Positions 24,311 to 37,177 of a DNA stretch of 64,000 bases are shown here, one piece after another. A program made the position numbers and the translations under genes. Source of the stretch: Cardinalis cardinalis (lineage: Eukaryota > Chordata > Aves > Passeriformes > Cardinalidae); assembly GCA_014549065.1 (NCBI GenBank), contig JACDOX010000116.1, forward strand, positions 1,121,294-1,185,293. The letters are read 5' to 3'. The notes under the pieces were generated by a model. It was not told the origin of the DNA. It worked only from the letters and a program-made list of their open reading frames with translations, and ran no database searches. The first letter of the stretch is position 1. Each line of letters begins with the position of its first letter.

Positions 24311-27300
24311 AGAATAAATTAGAAAATATCCACTATTTTTGACAGTCAATTTGAGATGCTTACAAGCTGATTTTTCAAATGGTTTAGATACAGGATAGAT
24401 TAGATATGTTTAGATATGTTTTAGTTTAGACATTATACTGGATACATTCAATGCCTGTTTCTAGTGTTGCAGGTATAGACACCTAATGTTTTCAGACCAC
24501 AGGAAGGGCTTGGAGTTACAGCAAAGAGGAGTACAGAGGTGACAACTTGCCGGAAGTACTGCTTAGGTGATGTAGTTGTGATAGATCCNTGAGAGAACAA
24601 GGGATACGCTTACTAAGGGCACCATTCAATTTTCCTGAATTTTCAAATCATCCCTTTTTTTCATCAGGTTTCTGCTACAACCACTACTGCATGTCTCCTA
24701 ACTTCTGCAAAATTAATGGAAGGATTATACAGCATCCTACCCTGTGCAATTCTGTTTTTCCCCTAGAGCAAGACTATTCAGACAGCACTGGATGGGGAAC
24801 AAACCTTGTGTAAAATAAATTTCCAAATTATAATGCAAAGACACAAGAGGGATTTATTAAGTTTATAGAGGAAACATTGATAATGCTTTAAGCTGTGTTT
24901 TTGCACGTGATCTTGCATGTTTTGTAAAAAGCCCAAGCAACAAAACAAAGCTGTGGACAGTATGTCACCATACAGATACTCATCTGGATCATGCTGGGTA
25001 TGAGCTGAGCTGCAGCATAGTGTCTTCAAAAATTGAGTGGTAGAAGATGATTTGTGAAGGATTTGCTGATAGTCTAGGAACTCCAAGATTTGGGAATTTG
25101 TAGTTTAAATCTAATTTCTAAAGAAGATTGTGTGAGTTCATGCCCTTTTTGCAAATTTGGTCCTTTCTAGTCCTTTCTCTCCAGTATATGACAGATCCAG
25201 TTTTGTTCCTTTATTCCCAATTTGAGTCCTTTCTTCCCCTCAATGCCCTTTTCTCCCCATTTATCACAGTTTTTATTAGCTTAGTTCGGTGTCCTCTGGA
25301 GTTCCTAATCAAGCCTCAGGCTCAACAGACAGGCCTCAGAAAAAATGGCTTTTAAAATACCCTTTGGTGCAGATTTGTCATCGTGCTGTGCCTTAAGTGA
25401 TACCTGTGTGCTCACAAATCTAGTTTTTATACTTCNGTTTAACACATTGCAATTCAAAACACTATTGTTTCTATGCTGTCTCAGCTTAAACTTTATTCCT
25501 CCTATTAACAATGAGGTGCAAAAAATAAAGATCCATAAGATTATTGACTGTAAAAATAGTATCTGTCTGTGTCATTAATTCCTTGTGTGTCCTGGATAAA
25601 TCATGAAAATTTGCTGCCACTTTCTACCCCACAGAAAAACCAGGGGCAGCAGTATTTTCCTTCTTTAATCCACATATTTCCTTGTCCATCTCTAGCCTGG
25701 ACATGCTTAAGGTTATTACTGAGTTTAATTCCACTATTTTCACAGGGTCAGAGGGCGAAGGGCTTTTACCCCGTGGCAGTGCTATTGTAATAGGATCCTG
25801 ATCTCAGTTAGGGCCTTTGAACTCCATTACAGTTCCAGCAAATAACAGCAAAGTTACAGGACTTATTACATAACACGTAAAACATACATGGCACTATGTG
25901 AAAGATTAGTTATGACAAAATTGCCTTTCTACCCCGCACAGGAAAATATGAAATTATTTGTCTCAAAGCCTGTTGATAAGACAGTCATGATATAAGTGAA
26001 TTTTAGCATTTATAGCATTTATTCCAGGAGGAGAATATTATCTTTATTTGAGAAGGAGTACACATCTTATATTGCTTCTGACTATGTCATGGTGTTATCT
26101 ACAGCAGCAGACATATGAAAAAATAGGACTGCTGAAAAACACAAAAATTAAAAGCTTGTTCAAAGAAGGGAAATTGCTTAGGGGGAAAAAGAGAAGAGAA
26201 GAAGGTACAGAGGAAAAATTAATCTCTTGGAATAATGTAAATAAGACTTAGGGATAAAAGAAGGACATAGTAATTAATGCAAGTCTGTGCATATATACAT
26301 ATGTATTCTGTCACTGTGTCTTGCAGGCATTCATTACTGATAGATATTATTACTGAGTTCTTAAATAAAATTCACTGAGAAATCCCACAGCCACCACTGT
26401 AGTACCAATTCATTATGGTTTCAAAATGTGAACGATTTTGTGTGGCAATGGGGGACATAATCACTGCAGCACAAAGGTAAAATACTATAAATCATTTGGA
26501 AGAGGAGAGGACAGGAAGACATGTCAGAGAATTAATGCATATAGTTAAAAGAGGCATCCAGGAATGTTTCATTTTCACTACTTTTTCAGTGACATTTTTG
26601 ACTTTATTTTGCTGGAGGGTGGGGAGATAATTGCACCAACCCACACACAGTAAGAATCAATCTATGGAAGATATTTCTTAGTAACCCCCTGGCTACAGCA
26701 ATTCTATCTTATCATCCTTGGTTGTGTGGAGGTATTTTATTTTCCAATGTAAGTCGTTAAACTCAATAATCCTATTACTGTAACAAAGTAGGATGCAAGA
26801 ATCCTCTAAAGAAGAAAGAAGACAAAACTAAATTAAATACATTTTGAGACATTAAACAGCGTTTAAAAATCTGCTTTATTTGATGTTTGGATTTGTGCAT
26901 TGATTTTTTTTATTAAATAAGCAAGTGAATAATCATTAAATGAGTTGTAGTTGTTCTAGCATGAAGGACACTTGATGGGATCTTGTCATGGTTCTGCTCA
27001 ATAGAAGGATCAGGCAATTGCAATTAGGGGAGTCTGTGAGGGAATTTTGTATCAGCAGCATCCTGCACAGAGAGAGTGATCAAGCATCTCATTAAAAGCT
27101 CGGTAGAGACTGCGGCGTNGCTGAGAGAAAATTGATTTAAGCTCAGTCTGGATAGTAATACTAAGATAAAAGCAGGGAAAGAAACCAGAGGATATGGAAA
27201 AGATGTGAGCCCTTTTTCTGAGCATATGCATCCTTCAGCTGCCACTTCATCTGACTTCTGAGTTAGAGGGCACCTTACTAGACTTCCTACAACGTTTGCA

Positions 27301-27591
27301 TCATTGTGTAGCTGCATGGATCTGGGTGGCACAGTTTTAAAATTTTTATCTCTAGATCAGAGCATGATATTACAGTGAATTCTTGAGTTTTGAAGCTGAT
27401 GAAGAATTAAATGGCTTATTTCTAGAGCACAGCATCATACTATGAGCACTTCCTGCAAGGTTTGTGTGCTTAGCCTCTGCTGGTTCCAGATAGAGCAGAA
27501 GTGCTGATTTAAGCTGGTAATACAGAGCACTGAAGCTTTGGTAGAATGGGGTCTGACATCTATAAAAGAAGAAGTAGTGAGATTGGAAGGC
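24311..27591. other. AT-rich non-coding stretch
   Basis: No exon or named repeat seen. It includes small tandem echoes such as two TTAGATATGTT copies near 24400-24420. Open frames up to about 100 codons look random. Confidence 0.55.
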
Positions 27592-27650
27592 ACTCTTGCT
27601 GTGCAACCTTTGGACCATTCAGCTATAAAATGGGAATAATGCTATTCACT
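27592..27650 (+). mobile_element. MIR-like SINE fragment, short
   Basis: The phrase ACTCTTGCTGTGCAACCTTT followed by CAGCTATAAAATGGGAATAA resembles the MIR core and 3' segment (tgtgtgaccttgg, then ctgtaaaatgggaataat). Only about 60 bases are recognisable, with a gap between the two blocks. Chance similarity is possible. Confidence 0.35.
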
Positions 27651-29059
27651 GTGGCACTTCTCATACTAAGCGGAAGGCTCTATGCATTTTCTGGGTTGGA
27701 TTTTCTGTATAAACATAGGGCTGATCATAACAATTTTTTCTGCGGAGCCACTTGATTATGTCATTCAGTGAGCTCTCCTGTATTACCTACATCTGAACAA
27801 GATCTGGTTTGATGGAGCATTTAACAGAATCCCATGGTCAGATATTATGGCACTCTACAACGTATTGACAAAATGTCAGACTGTGTTCCCATTCAGTGAT
27901 TATGAGAATAAGATAGGGGAAACAATGTGCAAATATCCTGAAATATGGCTTTAAAAAGCTAGTGCATTTGATGGTGCATTTAATAACCAGTGATTTTAGT
28001 TCCAGAGCTAATATACTCAAATCCTTCCTTATCCAACTACTAGTGTACTAGAAATAAAAGTGAACAATCTTAAGGAACAAATAGTGGAAATGTGTCTTTT
28101 TTCCTCCGTGAGTTCCCATTGAAATCAGTTCCTTGTTAAGCCTCCCTGCTTAGCTTCAGGAATGCCAGAACCTGTATGAAAAATAGTTTGAAAACAAGTG
28201 TAAGTCTAAAGGAACTGCAGAGATGCTTTCTTAGCAACATTCATTAATTATTTGTTCTTTTCCATATTCCGGTATTTGAGCCAGAAGAAAAATCTCTGTT
28301 TTGTTAGATTTTTTAAAAAAACACCTGATTTCTAAATGCTAATGACAACTTTTTAAATTGTCATTAAAAATACAGATTTAAAACATCCATCAAACTATTA
28401 GAAACAATAGAATTCCCAGGGAAAAAACAAAAACAACCTACACAATTTCATTTCAAACTAAGAGGAAAAAAGGAAATTTCACTCCACCAGTAAAGTAGAA
28501 AGAGTCGACTGCTGAGTCTGTGNCTTTTCTCTCCAACAGCAGAAGAAGGTACCTCAATCTTTACTTGACTGTCCTGAAAGCATAGCAAAAAGTGGCATTA
28601 GTTTTCACAGCAGTCTCTGGGTTCCGCTTTGGAAGCTTCTGAACTGCAGGGATGGGGTCCATAATCACTGCAGAAAACCCACGAATCTGTGAGAAACCTA
28701 ATGGCTCCTGCTGCTGGGTGGGGGTGAGGTGAAGGCTGGGATCTTGTGATCCTGACTTCAGCAGGAAGGCTCCTGCCCCACCTTAGGGCTTAGAGCCACA
28801 GCACAGGCTCCATCCCAAAAGTGGAACCGAAAGGAGCCAGATGTGCCTTCAAATGAAGTGTTTGGGCCACCTGGCCCCAGACTGTGCAGGATAATCGGGA
28901 AGGAGGGATTGTAATGGGTAGCTCTGTTGTAAGGACTGAGATACTGAATGCCTTTCTTGTCACTGCCTCTACTAGCAAGGCAGGTCAGAAAGAAAGGAGT
29001 AAATAAAACAAAGATCCTATTCCTTGGGTTTGGGCAGTGAATACTTAGAGCAAAATGGA
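27651..29059. other. Non-coding stretch
   Basis: AT-rich until about 28600, then less so. The 28640-29060 part carries a 107-codon minus-strand open frame without recognisable similarity. It may belong to an unrecognised older element just upstream of the CR1 copy. Confidence 0.5.
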
Positions 29060-29785
29060 CCTCCATCAGTTCATGGGCCATGGTGGGATGGACCCATGAG
29101 NGCTGAGGGCACTGATGTCACTGCAAGGCCACTCTCAGTCATCTTTGGTTGATCATGGTGACTGGGAGAAGAGGACCTGGGGATCCCAGTGAGCACCATA
29201 TTCCTGTTGAATATGCACCAGGAATGTGCCCTTGCAGCAAAGAACTCCAATGGTATCCTGCATTACGGATACTTTAGGAGTATTGCCAGCAGGTCAAGGG
29301 AGATGATCCTCTCTATTCAGCACTGGGGAAGCCACACCTGGAGTGTTGTGTCCAGTACTGGTTCTGCAGTACAAGACAGATATGGGCATACTGTGAGAGT
29401 CCCCTGAAGGGTCACAAATGTGTTGGNCTGGAACATCTCTCCTAGGAGGAAAGGCTGAGAAAGCTGGGACTGTTCATGATGGGCAAGAGAAGGTTTAGGG
29501 GAATCTCATCAGCAGAGAGGGAGTAAAGAGGACAGAGCCAGGTTCCTTCCAGTGATGACCAGTGACAGCAGAACAGGCAAAGGGCTCAGACTCGAGGGTG
29601 ACCAAGCACTGGCACAGATTGCTGAGGGATGTGGTAGAGTCTCCCTCCTCGGGGGTATACAAAATCCACCTGGATATGGTCCTGGATAATCAGCTCTAGG
29701 TGAACCTGTTTGAGCAGGGGGAGTTGTATCAGGTGACCTCCAAAGGTCCCTCCCAAACTCAGCCATGGTATGGTATGATGAGGAA
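29060..29785 (+). mobile_element. CR1 LINE, internally deleted
   Basis: The plus strand first matches the CR1 region before the reverse-transcriptase core. Translated with frameshifts it gives DVTARPLSVIFG (29118-29153), comparable to ADVIAKPLSIIFE. It then jumps at about 29165-29190 directly to the C-terminal region, with NMHQECALAAK and SIASRSREMIL (29279-29311). It continues through the 3' untranslated part (GGTGACCTCCAAAGGTCC, 29732-29749) to a degenerate octamer end GGTATGGTATGATG at about 29768-29781. The reverse-transcriptase catalytic core is missing. Stops and frameshifts show it is dead. Confidence 0.85.
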
Positions 29786-32700
29786 TAAATGACATTGTAC
29801 TTTCTGTTTAGTTTTTATAAATCATAATTATTTTATAATCCATTAAGGTACATAATGTATGTATGTACTGTCATAACTTTTCCTTATGTTGACAAGACAC
29901 ATTCTCTTGTCTATTTCTTGGAGCAGAGACTAGTCCATCATATTGGGTACTACAAAATAATGTCCAATATAGAATGCTTTCCCCTCATCTTGGATAAAGT
30001 TCAAGACTTTGCTCTTTAGAAAACTTTTTCAGTTCTAAATGTGAACATTACCAGCAGATATTTTAGGGGTAAAATAAATAAGCCAGCAGTCACTTCTTAT
30101 GTTAGGTGGATGGGATTGGTTAAACCAGACAATATTAAATGGTTCAGCNAGGTGTGAGGGGAAATTGCTGTGATATGGCTATAAAGCTCAGAAAAGGAGC
30201 ACTTTTGTAGGAATTCACAGAGGGAATGCTAGAACATTTCAGTGCAGAAGAAAAAGGTTTACAGATTGATGTATGCCTCTTTGAGTTCACAGAGGATGAG
30301 TCGGGAGTGACTGATGGGCTAATATTGACTATTGAAACTGCCTACATTTCACATTTACTGCTAACAGTGACATTTCTAATGCAATNTGGCCAGTCTGGCA
30401 GTTATCCACCCTTCAGAAAAAAAATCAAACCAAACCTTCTGAATGAAGAAGGAATACTTTGTTCTATTATGTAATTTTCTCACATTGATTTTCTTTTCCC
30501 TTTAAGATGCTGTGTCCTGGCCATCTGGCTGACTTGCACCTCCTTTGGATCTGTTATTGAATCAAACACGGTAGACTGTTGAAAAGACTAATACTATTTA
30601 GTGTATTATTGAATATCAAAGACATTCATACTCAAGTTTTTCACTCTTCTGATAAGCTTTGTTGAAAAGAGAAACAGGATGGAAGTTGTTGCATGTGAAT
30701 TTATCAATGTTTGCTTACTGTGAGTAGAACTTGTAAAATTTCACAGATGAGAACCCGAGTTTCTGAGACTCTTTTAAATAAATTATCTCACACTAAAACC
30801 AGATTGCCAAAACTATGCTAGAGAATTTTTAAACACCTCTTCTTTTTTTAATGTAACTAGTTATCTAAAGATAGAAATATGCACTAGCTCCTACTTTGAG
30901 AAGAATCTATGTATAGTATGCTCCTAAATCTATAATCACACATCTGTTAATGAAACATGTTGGAATGATTCATGTATGAGTTGAAAAGATGTAGTCACAA
31001 TCTATTTAGAAAATGCTGATTGGACAGAAAGAAATAGGACGTGGTCTAAATGTCACATATGCCTCAAGTTATTTATAACCTGGAGGCAAAGTTATCTTGA
31101 ATACATATGGATAATTTTCTAACAGGTAAAGCATGGAAAAGTACCTTTTATATATCATATAAGTACCATATATCACTAAATGTCACTGAAATGCTGCATG
31201 AGCAGCTCATGGCAAACAGTATATAACATGTAGGGTAGAAAAACCACACGAATTACCAGTCTAAATGACATGAAATTCATAGAACTTTTCTACCAGTACT
31301 CCAGCATTTTTAAAAAACTTTGAAAATCCTGAAGAATAAAATCTTGAACAAGATTCAAGGTGAGGAGACAGCATTCTGTATCATTCATTATTTTGTAATG
31401 AGACAACTTTATTTGTGATGAACTGGATGATTGCTTATTATATCTGATTACCTGTGTGTGAAAGCAGAACTCAGTCTTGCAAGATACACATGAGACTTCA
31501 CCAATGTATTTTTGTATCTCAGTAGTTGCCATACTAAGCCACTTAAGACCAAAACTGTAACCTCCCAAATGTCAGGTGACCTGCAGTCTAATACAAGAGA
31601 AACATAAGGTCAATAATGGGGTCAGTTGCTGACACCAGCATGCACTGAGTGCCTAACATTGATTTCTGCGCATTCTCCTCATAAAGCTCAGCTTCTCCTG
31701 TGCTGACAAGCTNGCTATCACCACCACAGCTTTCTCTGAATCCATGTCACAAACCTTGCAGCACTCGTGGATGCTTGATCCAGATATTTGCACACCAAAC
31801 ATAGTCACAACATAAAAAGAGATGCAAACTTTAGCACAGCAAAAAAAGAATAGTAAAAACTGCCGAAATTGCCTATATATTAAGTTTGTGGTAGTTTGAT
31901 GGTGAAACATTATATCTCCTTGATAGGTAGATGCATGCNGGGCTCTCCCTCAGAAAGAAGAGACACCCAATGCTGTCAAAGACCAGGGAGTTTCCAGGAG
32001 GTTTTCAGAGAGTATGCTCCTAATGAGGGAAGAATAGGACTTATCTCCAGGCTTTATGCCCAATTCTCACTCATTTATATCCATGATAATAGGTTTATGA
32101 AAGTAATTAATTATAAGTGTATTAGTGAATTGCATTTACAATAACTGTATTGCAATTTAACTTTAGGAGTAACTTGAATTAGCCTTTCTTATAGGGCTGC
32201 TAACTTGCAAGTTAGTAAAACTTAGAATCCATATCTGGTGGGAAGTGACTATCATGTCTTTAAATAAAGAAAATCTCTTACATAAATGGCACTTGGACTC
32301 CATAGTTTATGCTGTCCATCTTTCTGAAAAGTTACCCACACAGGCATCTTGCTCACCCAGAGCCTGTGAATTGTTCTCCAAGACACTTTTAGACTGGTTA
32401 ACATTTAATAGAAGCTATGATGCTAGAACATTTGGAGCATCTTATTCAATCATATTCAAATGACAAAACCTTTCTTATTAATTCTTATAGCAGTATGAAA
32501 GCAGGCTGGAGACACTGGGATTTCAATCTGGTTTAGTCAAAGATACAGAATTGGGAAAATAAATTGTGAATGTTCTTTAAAGAAAAGTAAAATTTCTTCC
32601 ATTTAAGCAATTGTAAAACATCTAGGTCAAGATTTGACATTCATTAAGCAGTAGAAATTGCTAAGTTTGTCTTAGATCTGCAGTCCAATATTAGCTTCTA

Positions 32701-34900
32701 TTAAATTCTTAATTTGTTAGTTATTATAGTCTGTCATCAACATGTAGCAATTGCAAAAGAAAACGGATGGACTTTAGAAAGCCATTTCAAATAGGCATCC
32801 TTTGCACACAGACATTTTTTTCACATCTATTAAACTACTTGGATGGATCCCCTCTTTACCAAGTTTGGCTTAGTGAAAGGAGCTGGCTACAAAAGCGTTG
32901 CTCTGTCCTTTGTACCCGCTTGGAAGATTATGTCATCACCTACTCTTACCCCCCCATACTAGTTAATAAAAACAAAGAATGGCTTAATTTCAGGCCAATT
33001 AGCATACTGTATTCAAAGGAAGGAATGCAGAAGCTACCCACAGGTTTAAGGACAGAAGAGTCAGCCAGTCTGTTCACAATTGTATACCTTTCCAAAAAAG
33101 TTTGCAAGCAGTTGCATGTTACTTCTATTTCTAAAAACATTTGAATCCAGGTATATCTGTATTTTTACTTATAAACCACAAAAATAGACATGAGCAATTT
33201 TTATTTAAGCATTGTCAAGATCTAAGTATAACTTTTCATTCAATAGTATTAAAAACAGTATTAATAGCTGAGATATGAAACTGGTTATAACTAGCTGGGA
33301 AACACTCCTTCCAATTCCATGAAAGTTTCCATGGATTACTCTAAAGAGATCCAAAAGCAAATTTCCACTGGCCTAGGAAACTTGAAGTCTCTAGCTTCTT
33401 CAAGGCTTGCTCTAGTGTAGGCCTATGGAGAGGAAACCTTCCCTAAAATGCTGAGTTATTTAACTTTTATAAATCATTGTGCCTAGATGTTNTACTTTCC
33501 TGATGACCTTTGACAGATGAATTCTGGCAAACCCTAATGAAGGGCTTCAAAACATTATTTTCCCAGCTAACTGATCTTGTTCTGAAGATTATGCCCAGTA
33601 GCTGGGGTGGAAAACGGAGGCAAGTTTTTGAGCTTCAGTTGCTCTGTAAGCCAAACCTTTAATGTAAAATGTGGCTGACAAAGCTGAACTGTATTGTAGT
33701 CCTGATCTGTGTACAGCTGACTGTGAATTATGTTGACTTTGCCATATCTAAGTGACTTCTACCAGAATTTTGGTGTGAAACAGCTGCAAGTTGGTAGACT
33801 CATAGATGGCCACAGGTGTTTGATCATGTGTTTCAGAGTTCCTGGTTTGTNTTCTGTCTCAGGGATGCTCAGTTTATCACACATGAGAGAAACATCTTTG
33901 CAGTGCATTTCCCACAACTCTTTATATTGAAATTAAAGACAATTGATACATTGATTAATCATTTTGACTGAGGGATCATTAAGTTTAGTGACTGAGCTGC
34001 TCTTTTGTCTAAAGTAGAGATGAAATACAGCGTAGATATAACAAGAAGAANTAGTTTTCAGTAATTTTTTATTCTAGGCAAATATGTTGATCTGAAAAAT
34101 ATNAATTTTCTACTTTTTGACATATACTCCAAGTTATAAGAAGAGTCTTTAATTGCCTATTCTAATCCAAGGATTCAATCCCTTAAATTCATTAAAGAAA
34201 TGTCAGAGCAGGGACACAGAGAACACTACATATAGAGGCTCCTTTAGAACTGATGAAGAGCAAATGAAGATGCTGAGCTGTTTTCACAAGAGATTTATGA
34301 ATAGAACTTCTCTAATACCAAACCACAAAACTGAGAACACAGGTATAACAAGCAGCATAGATTTGCCTCTTTACACTAAATTTATTTATTTCTTTGACCC
34401 AATACAGAGGGCTCAGGCAATTCCTAAAAAGGACTGAGAAAAGTTAGCTGGAAGGGATTAAGCAATATTTCCTGGCTGCCTCTTCATTTTGTCTCAGAAA
34501 GAGAGAGAATTAAAACAAAGGATGGTGGCTCCTGAAATTGCTTAAATTTGCTATGCAATTTTTATTTGAAGAATGAAATGGAAGGAAGTGCCTGAATACA
34601 TTTTGGAGCTTTGATCAATTCATTTTGGAATCATATACATAGAAATTTAAAGACTTCTCAGAGAGTATGTTCTTCTGTCAAGATAGATGTTGAGCATGTA
34701 ATGGGTAACATGGTCCTCCTATGCAACAAGTATCCCCAGAAAGGTTACACTGGCAACACGCTAGGACTTCAAGAAAAAAAATTAGAAATCCACCATACCA
34801 CAGAGTTTTGTTCAATATCTGTCACTTTCTGTGGCTACTGAGTCCTTGCAGACCATGGAAACTCTAAAAAGGAGATATTTTGTGAATGGAATAGTCCTTG
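29786..34900. other. AT-rich non-coding stretch
   Basis: No named repeat or convincing exon. A 125-codon plus-strand frame at 32767-33144 is the longest here but has no recognisable family. A 16-bp perfect palindrome (CTAACTTGCAAGTTAG) lies at 32200-32215. The rest looks intronic or intergenic. Confidence 0.55.
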
Positions 34901-34930
34901 AATTCATCACTTTCCTCAGAGTGATGAATT
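34901..34930. repeat. Perfect inverted repeat, 11-bp arms
   Basis: Arms AATTCATCACT (34901-34911) and AGTGATGAATT (34920-34930) flank an 8-base loop. Outside a single mismatch, four further bases pair (CCTT at 34896-34899 with AAGG at 34932-34935). It is the first of several hairpins in the next 3.3 kb. Confidence 0.95.
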
Positions 34931-35173
34931 AAAGGAAATTTCAAAAGCAGAGTGGCTTGGTCTTGTAGTCAATCCTTTCAATCTGCTCACTAATCTGATC
35001 CTTTGTAAACTTGCATGGTCTAGGAGATGTGCAGTATTCATAAATAAATTGCTAGTTTGGAATGCATTAATTTCCAAACGTGGTTATTCTACCTGTGAAA
35101 TGATCTTGTTGCCTCCAGTACTATTTGGTCAAATTATCAACCATACTCTCGTCTTTGACCTTTGACAAGTCTA

Positions 35174-35217
35174 GCTGCTCAGTCTCAATCAGCACAGGCT
35201 GATTGAGACTGAGCAGC
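35174..35217. repeat. Perfect inverted repeat, 20-bp arms, 4-base loop
   Basis: The left arm 35174-35193 is an exact reverse complement of the right arm 35198-35217, separated only by ACAG. The arm begins GCTGCTCAGT and ends TCAATCAGC. Pairing stops abruptly on both sides (A opposite A). At 20 bp the stem is shorter than typical microRNA precursors, and the flanks do not extend it. There is no sign of transposon ends. A replication template switch or an assembly/sequencing foldback is the likeliest origin. Confidence 0.97.
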
Positions 35218-35678
35218 ACAGGAAACAAGTTTCCTTCTAAGTCATGCAAAGCTTTTACCACGTACCAATTTAATCCTTCTTTTTTTTATCCTAGTCACAG
35301 CTCAGTCAACCTGAAGCTGGAAGGAAAGTACTCACTACCCGCCTGGAGAAAAGCGTTACAGTATAGGTCTAGGACGATTGGTCTCTTGGTAAATAACTTT
35401 CTTTTTTCTCTCTGATAAAACAGAGGAAACAAGCACAGTTGAATGAGTTTGGCAAAATAAAACCAGTGCTGCCCTTCAGTCAGAGTTCAATTTCAAGAAA
35501 TGTTACTATATGTTTATACTTTCCACTGCCTGCTCTCTGCTACCATTGTAGATGAGATCCTGAGCTAGTGGACCTTCAGTCTGACTGAGCAGACCTCTGG
35601 TGTGACTTTTACATCTAAACAGAAAATGACAACATTAATTAATCAGGAAACACAAAAAAAAGAGAACTCCATGAAAAT

Positions 35679-35750
35679 GACTAAAGTCTTCCATATATTA
35701 CATGGAGTAATATATGGACTAAATGGACTAAAGTCTTACATATATTACAT
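35679..35750. repeat. Paired 25-bp direct repeats with an overlapping hairpin
   Basis: Positions 35679-35703 and 35726-35750 are identical at 24 of 25 bases (unit starts GACTAAAGTCTT; they differ C versus A at the 13th base). Between and overlapping them, TCCATATATTA (35690-35700) and TAATATATGGA (35708-35718) form a perfect 11-bp inverted repeat with a 7-base loop. The combination looks like one local rearrangement rather than independent events. Confidence 0.9.
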
Positions 35751-37089
35751 TTCAAAATTTGTGGCACAAAAAGATGGCAGAAGAACAAATTCATGTGCAA
35801 ATGAACTGAGGGCATTTTTTTCCCTTCAAAGATATTCGAGGAATTAATCAGCACTACAGAAAACTAAGTGCAAGTTTAAATCCTGGTTTATTACTCAGCA
35901 GTACATTAAAAATGTGTTTTACTATAAGCTGTTCGTTTTCATGCTGCTCATTCCTTTGTCTCCCTGTGGTGTGAAGCCATCTGTTGTGTTGACAGAACTA
36001 CCTGGGAAAGGAGGACAGCATGTACAGACATTAATCTGAATGCTGAAACTTCTATTTTGCCTTTTATTTTTGTCAGATTAGTCCCCAGCTTTTATCCACA
36101 GGATGTCCCTACAAGCAGTTGTGCTGGCCGTAGCAAGGAGAGGATTTTACCATGCAGAAGCAGGGCTGAGTCAGTGTGCTGGCTCTGGCTGGGGTAGAGT
36201 TAAGAAATGAGGAACAGCTGAGGCAAAAGTAGAATCATACCAGTGCTGGGTGCAGACCTTTATTTTCAGGAAGAAGGCATTTCAGCAAAATATGTGCAGC
36301 CTCTGGAATTTCAAGCATACTTCAGGCTCTGATGCTGAAATTGAGTTTATAGAACCTACTGGCTTTTTTTTTTCTTTCCTCATCTCAGACATCATTCAGG
36401 ATAATAAAATGATTAATTTTTCAAGACACCAGCAGTCTTCTCTCACAATACCTTCAATTTAAAAGNTTTGCTCATAGTTCTGCTGTGATATGATACATCA
36501 GTGCTGGCAAAAGTATAAAAATGATGCCATCTGTTGTTGGATTAGATACAGACATCAATTCCTTCAGCTGGGCAACCAATCTGAATTGTTAACAGCAGAA
36601 GCAAGCAGGGTATCCTGAACATCCACAGTCTGGATTGGCAATTGTTGTGATCCAATAGGTACCCAAGTACTATTCAGTAACTTAGAAGATCTCATCAACA
36701 CAAGTTAGACAAATAATGTTCACCCTTTCAAAAATTCCAATANCAAAATTATTAATGCGAGTAATTAAACATGAGTTTGCATCTGGCAGCTGAAAATCAG
36801 CCTGAAGGCTTTATGATGAGTGAGAATAATATATTGCAATAATACATGTGAACAAACTAGTTCACAATATTCTATTCTTGCATGTTAAGTTATAATTTAG
36901 ATTTCCATCACTCTTTCCTGAAGGTTCTTTAAAGAAGCCAATTCCTGCAGCAATCAAGGTGAAAGCACAAATACCATGATATAAGATCAATTTTTAAAGA
37001 ATTAATAAAAAATCTGTGAGCCCAAAGACCATCTTTAAACTCAATGACAACACCCCACGTATTTTGTATCATGCCAATTCAAAAATATT

Positions 37090-37132
37090 ATGAGAGATAA
37101 TGTTGTATTACATGAGAGATAATATGCATTAC
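37090..37132 (+). repeat. Imperfect tandem duplication, about 22 bp
   Basis: Two adjacent units, 37090-37111 and 37112-37132, both begin ATGAGAGATAAT and end ATTAC, differing in the middle by a small indel and substitutions. The duplication ends 11 bases before the next perfect hairpin. Confidence 0.85.
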
Positions 37133-37143
37133 ATATTATATTA

Positions 37144-37177
37144 CAATATCACAATGATAATAATCATTGTGATATTG
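37144..37177. repeat. Perfect inverted repeat, 15-bp arms, 4-base loop
   Basis: CAATATCACAATGAT (37144-37158) is exactly complementary to ATCATTGTGATATTG (37163-37177), with loop AATA. Same architecture as the 35174 hairpin: perfect stem, four-base loop, abrupt end of pairing. Confidence 0.97.

Noticed and set aside
32767..33144. 125-codon plus-strand frame
   Set aside because: No recognisable domain, no splice context, and such lengths are expected by chance in a window of this size.
35174..35217. Possible microRNA precursor
   Set aside because: The stem is only 20 bp with a four-base loop and no extension of pairing into the flanks, which is shorter than typical precursors.
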